From contig LKNH01000010.1 of NCBI GenBank assembly GCA_001564135.1, forward strand, positions 1 through 20,082: 20,082 bases of DNA. Direction: 5' to 3'. The notes below the pieces were generated by a model. It saw only the letters and a program-made list of their open reading frames with translations, ran no database searches and had not been told where the DNA came from. Numbering within the stretch: position 1 is the first letter of the stretch; each line of letters opens with the position of its first letter. A program made the position numbers and the translations under genes. Below are positions 15,430-20,082 of the stretch, piece by piece. The DNA is from Halobacteriaceae archaeon Tc-Br11_E2g27 (GTDB taxonomy: Archaea; Halobacteriota; Halobacteria; Halobacteriales; Haloarculaceae).

Positions 15430-15452
15430 CTGGAACAATCTACCTACTGCCC

Positions 15453-15460
15453 AAGTAAAG
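15453..15460 (-). promoter_or_regulatory. TATA box of the thioredoxin-ccmF operon
   Basis: Minus strand CTTTACTT, centred 27 bp upstream of ATG 15429. Confidence 0.55.
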
Positions 15461-15519
15461 CCATTACGCTCATTCTAAGAAGCTTGCATTTCGGCTACGA
15501 CACGGCTGACTAGCCAGCG

Positions 15520-15533
15520 AAATAAAATAAAAT
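15520..15533 (-). terminator. U-rich terminator after the dihaem peroxidase gene
   Basis: The minus strand reads ATTTTATTTTATTT about 20 bases after the stop codon at 15553. Archaeal polymerase terminates on such U-tracts. It separates this gene from the thioredoxin-ccmF unit, which has its own promoter about 60 bp further on. Confidence 0.5.
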
Positions 15534-15552
15534 CAGATTGATAGGTTCTGCG

Positions 15553-16839
15553 TTACGCGGTCTGTTGCTGGCGCATGTAGACGATGGTTGCAAGCGCCGC
15601 AACAAGTGCAAGTGCAAGGATACCGGCAAGCACAGCCATCATGCCGAGACCGTCGTCCTCACCGTTTTCGTCTTCATCGACTTCCTCGCCGATGGCATCT
15701 TCAAGGTCAATGTCCATCGCGTCCATCGGAATCATCGACTCACCGCTTGGGTTTGGTAGCTGCGGCATCGTCTGCTCTGGGTATTCACCAGTGAGCGCGG
15801 TCAGGAAGGCGTGGATATCTTCGACCTGCTCATCTTCGAGTTCGGTATCGAGCTGGCAGGCACCCATCATGCGGATGGTTTCTTCGAGCGTTTCAGCCTG
15901 TCCAGTGTGCAGGTATGGCGCAGTGTGTTCGACGTTCCGAAGCGTTGGTGTCTTGTAGACGTACTGGTCTGCTTCGTCACCGGTCACGCCCATGCGACCA
16001 TCATTTTCTTGCAGGTCCCAGTCCTCGATGTACTCCTCACAGAGTTCGTTATCTTCGTAGGTTGGGTTTCGGTCACCGTGGAAGTTGCCTGACTCAGGGT
16101 CGTCCCACTGGCCGCTGAACATCGGTCCGCTGTGACAGCTCTGACAGCCAACTTCCTGGAAGGTTTCCATACCGTCAATCTGCTGTTCGGTCATTGCATC
16201 GGCATCACCGCGAGCGTACTGGTCGAACGGACTGTTGTCGGTAACAAGCGTGCGCTCGTACGCTGCGATTGCTTCGGTCACGCGTTCGAGGTTCACTTCC
16301 TCGTCACCGAAGACATCCTCGAAGCGGTCGGTGTAGCCATCGACGGCTCTGACGCGGTCAAGGGCTGCTTCGTGGTCAGGCATTCCCATCTCGACGTCAG
16401 CAACGATTGGGCCTTCTGCCTGCTCTGCAAGCGTGTCAGCGCGACCATCCCAGAACTGGGTGTGGTGGAATCCGGAGTTCCACACCGTTGGTGAGGCAAC
16501 TGGTCCTGTCAGACCGTGGACACCCATGGCGGTCTGGCGACTGTCGTCACCACCCTCCATGACGTTGTGACAGGTGTTGCATGAAATGGTCCCAGTCTCA
16601 GAGATACGTGGGTCGAAATAGAGCATTTTCCCGAGCTCTATCATCTCCTCAGTATCGTCATCGACGTTCTGTGCTTCGTATCCCGGGTGTGGGTCCTCTA
16701 TCGGGTCAACCGGGAGGTCGTCTGTCGCATTGTCTTCTTGGGTGACTGCTTCGTCCGTTGCTGAGACAGCCCCTGCTGCTGCAATCAGCACCAGACATGC
16801 GAGCAGACTGATAAATGCAATTTTCACATCACGATTCAT
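15553..16839 (-). CDS. Dihaem cytochrome c peroxidase/MauG-family protein, C-terminally anchored
   Basis: The 428-residue product has a Sec signal (1-27, ending AVSA), two c-type haem sites CNTCH (87-91) and CQSCH (232-236), the family motif FWDGRADTLAEQA (129-141), GPIVADVEM (143-151) and KTPTLRNVEHTAPYLHTG (296-313). These are hallmarks of bacterial-type dihaem peroxidases (H2O2 reduction with electrons from small cytochromes or cupredoxins) and MauG relatives. Additional cysteines at 267 and 328 could form a disulfide. After the catalytic domain comes a very acidic linker (about 370-398) and a single C-terminal membrane helix (about 402-422), which would tether it to the outer face. It is the only CXXCH protein in the window and the natural client of the Ccm genes. 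A strong TATA box precedes it. Confidence 0.93.
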   Translation of the reverse strand: MNRDVKIAFISLLACLVLIAAAGAVSATDEAVTQEDNATDDLPVDPIEDPHPGYEAQNVDDDTEEMIELGKMLYFDPRISETGTISCNTCHNVMEGGDDSRQTAMGVHGLTGPVASPTVWNSGFHHTQFWDGRADTLAEQAEGPIVADVEMGMPDHEAALDRVRAVDGYTDRFEDVFGDEEVNLERVTEAIAAYERTLVTDNSPFDQYARGDADAMTEQQIDGMETFQEVGCQSCHSGPMFSGQWDDPESGNFHGDRNPTYEDNELCEEYIEDWDLQENDGRMGVTGDEADQYVYKTPTLRNVEHTAPYLHTGQAETLEETIRMMGACQLDTELEDEQVEDIHAFLTALTGEYPEQTMPQLPNPSGESMIPMDAMDIDLEDAIGEEVDEDENGEDDGLGMMAVLAGILALALVAALATIVYMRQQQTA

Positions 16840-16859
16840 ACTCGAAACCTACATTGCCT

Positions 16860-16867
16860 ATTATAAA
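16860..16867 (-). promoter_or_regulatory. TATA box of the dihaem peroxidase gene
   Basis: Minus strand TTTATAAT, centred about 25 bp upstream of ATG 16839; implies a leaderless or very short leader. Confidence 0.6.
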
Positions 16868-16907
16868 AATGTTGTTTGAATTCTCACTTGCCGTAAGGGA
16901 AATACAC

Positions 16908-16942
16908 CCGCTATATCGTTCGGGGAAGCCGTCATATAGCGG
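16908..16942. repeat. Inverted repeat, 9-bp arms, upstream of the peroxidase gene
   Basis: CCGCTATAT (16908-16916) and ATATAGCGG (16934-16942) are exact reverse complements with a 17-base spacer. It lies in the 259-bp divergent region, centred 86 bp upstream of the peroxidase start. Nothing else but A/T-rich sequence (16943-16990) with several TATA-like words is seen there. It could be an operator for one or both flanking genes. Confidence 0.45.
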
Positions 16943-17098
16943 TTATAATGTTTGGTAATATTTAACAATGGATTTATTTTGATACTTTTGCTTAGCGATT
17001 GATGGCGGTCACATCCCGCATCCGTTCTTCACTCTCCGTCTTTGCGTCGGCTGAGAAAGAGACGAAGATTTTTTCGGTTGCTTTCCGTACCCACTGCT

Positions 17099-17833
17099 GT
17101 GAGTCAGACACGCGCTCGGTCGCTACTACTCGGCGCTGCCATCGTTATGATTGTTGCGTTGCTTGCTGGGAGTTACTTCTTTGTTATCGCGGATGGAGAC
17201 GATGTTGACTCTGAGAACGTAAACGAGAACATGGATGGACTGGATGCGTATGCGTACGAATCGACACAGACGCTGCAATCGGAGGGAGCGAACGATACGG
17301 TCACGCTCTCCGGCGAAGTTGACCGCACTGCAAACAAAGCGGTAATTCGAGAGACAACTGAGACGACTCTCGGTATTGCGGACAACGAGACTGTAGAGCG
17401 GTATTTCGTTGATGGGACTGAGTATATTGGTGGTAATGCAGAGTGGGAAACGGTGACCACCGACGAACGTACGTGGCATGAGTTCGACCCGCTGCTCGAT
17501 ATCACGGAGACGCTAGCTGAAACGGAACTAGAACGTGAAGGAACTGCGACCGTCAACGGCATCGAAACGGACGCGTTCGAAGCCACAATCAACGAATCGA
17601 CCGCTGCAGAGTTCTTCGGCTTCGAGGAGTCCGGACATATCCCACTGGAAGTTGAAGAGATTCAGTATGTCGTCTTTATCGACCCCGAAACTGAGTATCT
17701 CCACGGGATTGATATTCGGGCGATGATTTCACAGGGTGGCGAACCGGCACTGGTGACGACGGAGACGACTATTTCTGACCACGACGAAGCGGTTTCGATT
17801 GAGCCCCCTGATGGGGCGGAATCGAGCGAGTGA
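17099..17833 (+). CDS. Membrane-anchored extracellular protein, possible LolA/LppX-like fold
   Basis: I do not recognise a named family. From GTG 17099 the product is 244 residues: a short basic N-terminus (SQTRARS), one membrane helix (8-30), then an acidic extracellular domain. The domain begins with a helix-like VNENMDGLDAYAYESTQT and continues as alternating strands (TLSGEVDRTANKAVIRET, ERYFVDGTEYIGG, EWETVTTDERTWHEFDP, GTATVNGIETDAFEATI, IQYVVFIDPETEYLHGIDI), the pattern of LolA/LppX-type half-barrel proteins that bind lipids. The start is uncertain: GTG 17099 has a weak GATTTTTT TATA-like element 28 bp upstream, while the frame stays open back to TTG 17042. The stop is 5 bp from the stop of the convergent membrane protein gene. 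A role in cytochrome biogenesis is suggested only by location. Confidence 0.8.
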   Translation: MSQTRARSLLLGAAIVMIVALLAGSYFFVIADGDDVDSENVNENMDGLDAYAYESTQTLQSEGANDTVTLSGEVDRTANKAVIRETTETTLGIADNETVERYFVDGTEYIGGNAEWETVTTDERTWHEFDPLLDITETLAETELEREGTATVNGIETDAFEATINESTAAEFFGFEESGHIPLEVEEIQYVVFIDPETEYLHGIDIRAMISQGGEPALVTTETTISDHDEAVSIEPPDGAESSE

Positions 17834-17838
17834 GCGAG

Positions 17839-18315
17839 CTAGTTCGTTAGACGCTTGCTGTAGATTCCCAGTCCGAGCAATGACGCAACAATGAGCAGGC
17901 CACCGATTGCGCCGCCGATAACCCCAACTCCAACAATCACCAACATCGGCTGGCTTGCTGGGTCAAACACCGCCGGTGTCGGTGCCACGAATCCGATAAT
18001 GAAGACGACGGTCAGATACACCAACGAGATGCCAACCCCGACAATCGCTCCGTTTTCGAGTTGCCTTCTGTACTCGCCATCTGCGATTGCGGTTCCGATT
18101 TTGACCTGGCTCGCCCCGACCAGCGCGAGTAACCACAGGTAGCCAAACAGGAGCGATACCGGGAACGTCCCGATTTCGGTGAGTATCGGCCCCAACTCAC
18201 CAGTCAGATGCAACACCAACGCTATTCCAACGGTCAATCCGACAAGCACACCTGTTCCGACAGTCAGGACTTCTAGCACTCGCTCAGGCTGTAGGCCAGT
18301 GGGCTTGTTATCCAT
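17839..18315 (-). CDS. Four-helix membrane protein of unknown function
   Basis: The 158-residue product has four predicted membrane helices (about 15-37, 52-73, 87-110, 123-148) and no catalytic motif or conserved Cys/His cluster; one His (H36) lies in helix 1. I do not recognise the family. ATG 18315 overlaps the end of the upstream CopD-like gene by eight bases, so the two are co-translated and probably function together in the membrane. An upstream extension in the same frame to 18351 would lie wholly inside copD and is not preferred. Confidence 0.8.
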   Translation of the reverse strand: MDNKPTGLQPERVLEVLTVGTGVLVGLTVGIALVLHLTGELGPILTEIGTFPVSLLFGYLWLLALVGASQVKIGTAIADGEYRRQLENGAIVGVGISLVYLTVVFIIGFVAPTPAVFDPASQPMLVIVGVGVIGGAIGGLLIVASLLGLGIYSKRLTN

Positions 18316-18733
18316 ACGCGACCACCCCTGCAAGCAGTACGACTGCGGCAAAGAGCCAGCCAGTCATCGCGTATAACCGTCTCAGTCCTGCCCCGGCAAC
18401 GCTAGCCTGGCCCGCTACTTGGCCTTCTCTCACCACGAGCGACCGGAGTACCGAACTCACGACAATTGCGAGCAGTACGGTAAGCTTGAGCGTAAATGCT
18501 AGCCCTGCGTTCGTCCCGGGTGGTGCTACGCCGAACCCGACGATATTCCCCAACCCGGTGAAGACGACGATGGCAGCTATCGGCCAAAAGAGGAGTTCGA
18601 ACCAGGTGAGAAGTTGCACTGAGATGTCCCGGTCAAGCAGGAACAACAGCCACAGGCAGCTACTGCCGCCAAGCAACAATCCGGCTCCAAGGACGTGCAC
18701 CGAACGAATGAGAACGTATTCGGAGCCAAACAT
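18308..18733 (-). CDS. CopD-like four-helix membrane protein
   Basis: The 141-residue product has four membrane helices (10-33, 43-64, 80-100, 116-139). The opening LIRSVHVLGAGLLLGGSS, with H13 in helix 1, followed by a second helix ending TGLGN and a third beginning LKLTVLLAIVVSS, matches the CopD/DUF2269 pattern (VHxlgaa.wvGG; K-hxlvh). Bacterial CopD is linked to copper uptake, and this fold class often carries haem b or metal ligands. The function here is unproven, but a metal- or haem-linked membrane role would suit the locus. It begins 27 bp from a TATA-like element and overlaps the next gene by eight bases. Confidence 0.75.
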   Translation of the reverse strand: MFGSEYVLIRSVHVLGAGLLLGGSSCLWLLFLLDRDISVQLLTWFELLFWPIAAIVVFTGLGNIVGFGVAPPGTNAGLAFTLKLTVLLAIVVSSVLRSLVVREGQVAGQASVAGAGLRRLYAMTGWLFAAVVLLAGVVAYG

Positions 18734-18755
18734 ATCTCTACACTACGGAAGACAG

Positions 18756-18763
18756 GTTATGAT
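18756..18763 (-). promoter_or_regulatory. TATA box of the copD-like operon
   Basis: Minus strand ATCATAAC, centred 26-27 bp upstream of ATG 18733. A 6-bp inverted repeat (ACCTGC/GCAGGT, 18772-18789) lies just upstream of it. Confidence 0.4.
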
Positions 18764-18830
18764 ACTATCGGACCTGCGCTCTTGCAGGTTTGACTCTTGG
18801 ATGCGTATCACTTGAACTACCGTAGTATGA

Positions 18831-18867
18831 AGGAATCCGAACCCATACTATAAATTGCTGGATTCCT
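18831..18867. promoter_or_regulatory. Inverted repeat flanking the TATA box of the lipoprotein gene
   Basis: AGGAATCC (18831-18838) and GGATTCCT (18860-18867) are exact reverse complements with a 21-base spacer that contains the TATA box. The arms fall at about -48 to -41 and -19 to -12 from the leaderless start at 18879. A dimer bound here would overlap TBP/TFB binding, so it looks like a repressor operator. Confidence 0.5.
18847..18855 (+). promoter_or_regulatory. TATA box of the lipoprotein gene
   Basis: ACTATAAAT centred about 28 bp upstream of ATG 18879; a strong match at the leaderless position. Confidence 0.65.
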
Positions 18868-18878
18868 GACGGACTCCT

Positions 18879-19484
18879 ATGCGACGGCGTACATATCTGG
18901 CTGCACTCTGCACACCACTCTTAGCCGGGTGTCTTGGTGATGATGACACGCCTGCGGAGGTCTCTTTTTCGGGTTCCGGTGACCACAGCGAGGAAGGAAT
19001 CGAGATTGAGGAAGGATTGACCGTTATTGAATCAGTACACGAAGGCCGGACAGGATTTATGGTGAAACTCGTCTCCGAGGGCGGGTCGAACCACGTTTTT
19101 GCGATGCAGGTTGGAGAATATCACGGGGAGGCTCCATCCTTGCTCGAAGCCGGAACGTATCGTCTTGAAGTGGATGCGGATGGGCCGTGGGAGGTCGATA
19201 TTAGGCAACCGCGTGCCGATTCGGGTGATGCAGTTCCTGACTCGCTGTCGGGTACACGGGCAGAAGTCTTTGGCCCATACAAGTTCGAAGGCGAGTACGA
19301 CGCCACTGGCGTCCACGAGGGGAGCGGCGATTTCGATGTCTGGATTTTCCCACAGGATATGAGTTCGCGCACGCTGTTGTTTAATGAGCTCGGTAGCGTC
19401 GATGAGGAGACCAGTTTTGACCACGACGGCCTTGGATGGGTTGCCGTCGATGCGGCCGGTGAGTGGGAACTGACGTTGTCTTAA
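18879..19484 (+). CDS. Secreted lipoprotein with an internal duplicated beta domain
   Basis: I do not recognise a named family. The 201-residue product starts MRRRTYLAALCTPLLAGC, a twin-arginine-like lipoprotein signal with lipobox LAGC, so it should be lipid-anchored at C18 on the outer face. The mature part appears to hold two similar beta-sandwich units, about 42-110 and 129-200. Each has a GFMVKLV/FDVWIF strand, a middle segment naming a glycine or turn, and closes with a matching strand pair (GTYRLEVDADGPWEVDI versus GLGWVAVDAAGEWELTL). There are no catalytic motifs and no cysteines after the lipobox. Its promoter is flanked by an inverted repeat, and ccmC follows 80 bp downstream with its own TATA box. 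Confidence 0.85.
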   Translation: MRRRTYLAALCTPLLAGCLGDDDTPAEVSFSGSGDHSEEGIEIEEGLTVIESVHEGRTGFMVKLVSEGGSNHVFAMQVGEYHGEAPSLLEAGTYRLEVDADGPWEVDIRQPRADSGDAVPDSLSGTRAEVFGPYKFEGEYDATGVHEGSGDFDVWIFPQDMSSRTLLFNELGSVDEETSFDHDGLGWVAVDAAGEWELTLS

Positions 19485-19533
19485 TTTCTTGGAGCAGACC
19501 CCGGATTGCTGTCTTTTGAAAAAAGCAGACACC

Positions 19534-19542
19534 CTTTTATCT
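19534..19542 (+). promoter_or_regulatory. TATA box of ccmC
   Basis: CTTTTATCT centred 27 bp upstream of ATG 19565. The preceding stretch around 19511-19527 (CTTTT then AAAAAAG) can form a small hairpin and supplies a U-tract that may end the lipoprotein transcript. Confidence 0.55.
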
Positions 19543-19564
19543 TGCTAGAAGAGACCTACGAGAC

Positions 19565-20082
19565 ATGCGTGCTTACGAACGTCGGGTCATTTCGGCCATC
19601 AAGCTCCTCTTTCACAACCGGCTACTTGGTGCGTTTACGCTCGTAACTGGCCTGGCTTCAATTGGCCTTATCTTTGGCGTCGCATCGGACGATATGTACG
19701 GAATTGCACATCCGATTAACCTCATCGCCTACTGGCACGTCCCGCTGGCGATTGTCGGTGGGCTGGCGCTGACCGTCACCTTCCTTGGCTGTGTTCTGTA
19801 TCTGCTCACATCCACGCGCTTTTGGGAACGGCTAGCCTATGGCTCCGCTGAGCTTGGATTTATTTTCGCAACGCTGACGCTCATTACCGGCAGCGTCTGG
19901 GGCCGAATCATCTGGAATACCTGGTGGGACTGGTCGGATATTCGTCTCGTGACGTTTCTGTTCGTCTGGTTCGTCTATGCTGGTTATCTCATTATCTACT
20001 CCGGCGCGGGCAGCACTGATAGAGTCTCACGGCTGGCTTCGGTCTACGGCATCGTTGGGTTCATTACCGTCCCAATCTCCTA
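19565..20082 (+). CDS. ccmC: CcmC, haem delivery protein (partial, runs off the right edge)
   Basis: CcmC loads haem onto CcmE. The 172 visible residues hold five membrane helices and the start of a sixth. They include the tryptophan-rich haem-handling motif WGRIIWNTWWDW (112-123) followed by SDIRLVT, which matches the family pattern WGxpxWGtWWxWDxRLts, and the conserved external histidine in YWHVPLA (H58). The second conserved histidine of the family would lie past the window edge. ATG 19565 fits the TATA box. CcmD, if present, would be expected downstream. Confidence 0.9.
   Translation, partial: MRAYERRVISAIKLLFHNRLLGAFTLVTGLASIGLIFGVASDDMYGIAHPINLIAYWHVPLAIVGGLALTVTFLGCVLYLLTSTRFWERLAYGSAELGFIFATLTLITGSVWGRIIWNTWWDWSDIRLVTFLFVWFVYAGYLIIYSGAGSTDRVSRLASVYGIVGFITVPIS

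Noticed and set aside
1..20082. CRISPR arrays, insertion sequences and prophage genes
   Set aside because: No regularly spaced repeats, terminal inverted repeats, transposase or phage structural genes are visible.

Overview
This window reads as a haloarchaeal chromosome segment (class Halobacteria). The evidence is archaeal-type transcription (a TFB gene and TATA boxes about 25-31 bp upstream of start codons, implying leaderless mRNAs), very acidic proteins, Tat/lipobox secretion signals and an archaeal haem-precursor pathway gene pair. I cannot name the genus. No insertion sequence, CRISPR array, rRNA or integrase is visible, and no stretch of more than about 300 bases lacks a gene.

Left part (1-7700) is mostly housekeeping. 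A short TFB paralogue (minus) diverges from a small HTH-like protein of unknown function; a perfect 21-bp palindrome lies between them. Then come hemC-hemD (uroporphyrinogen III synthesis), a RecJ-like DHH phosphoesterase, tRNA-Cys(GCA), and an amino-acid permease translationally coupled to a universal stress protein.

Right part (7706-20082) is the accessory-looking section: a compact System I (Ccm) cytochrome c maturation locus with its thiol-redox helpers and one client. In order: membrane-anchored sulfite-oxidase-like molybdoenzyme(-), ccmE(-), DUF411 Tat lipoprotein(+), ccdA(-), ccmA-ccmB(+), ccmF(-) preceded by a membrane-anchored thioredoxin-fold protein(-), a dihaem cytochrome c peroxidase/MauG-family protein(-), a membrane-anchored extracellular protein(+), a four-helix membrane protein and a CopD-like protein(-), a lipoprotein with an internal repeat(+), and the start of ccmC(+), which runs off the end. 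CcmD, CcmH and CcmI are not seen here.

How they fit together (inference): hemCD feed tetrapyrrole synthesis. CcmAB/CcmC load haem onto CcmE and CcmF attaches it to apocytochrome. CcdA and the thioredoxin-fold protein keep CXXCH cysteines reduced outside the membrane. The dihaem peroxidase is the client visible in the window.

Most unusual points: a CcmE-like OB-fold segment apparently inserted in the extracellular domain of CcmF; a CcmE whose haem-binding motif reads HxxxH instead of HxxxY/CxxxY; a single TATA element placed to serve ccdA and ccmA in both directions; a cluster split into many small alternating-strand units with nearly overlapping convergent ends; and several inverted repeats placed like operators.
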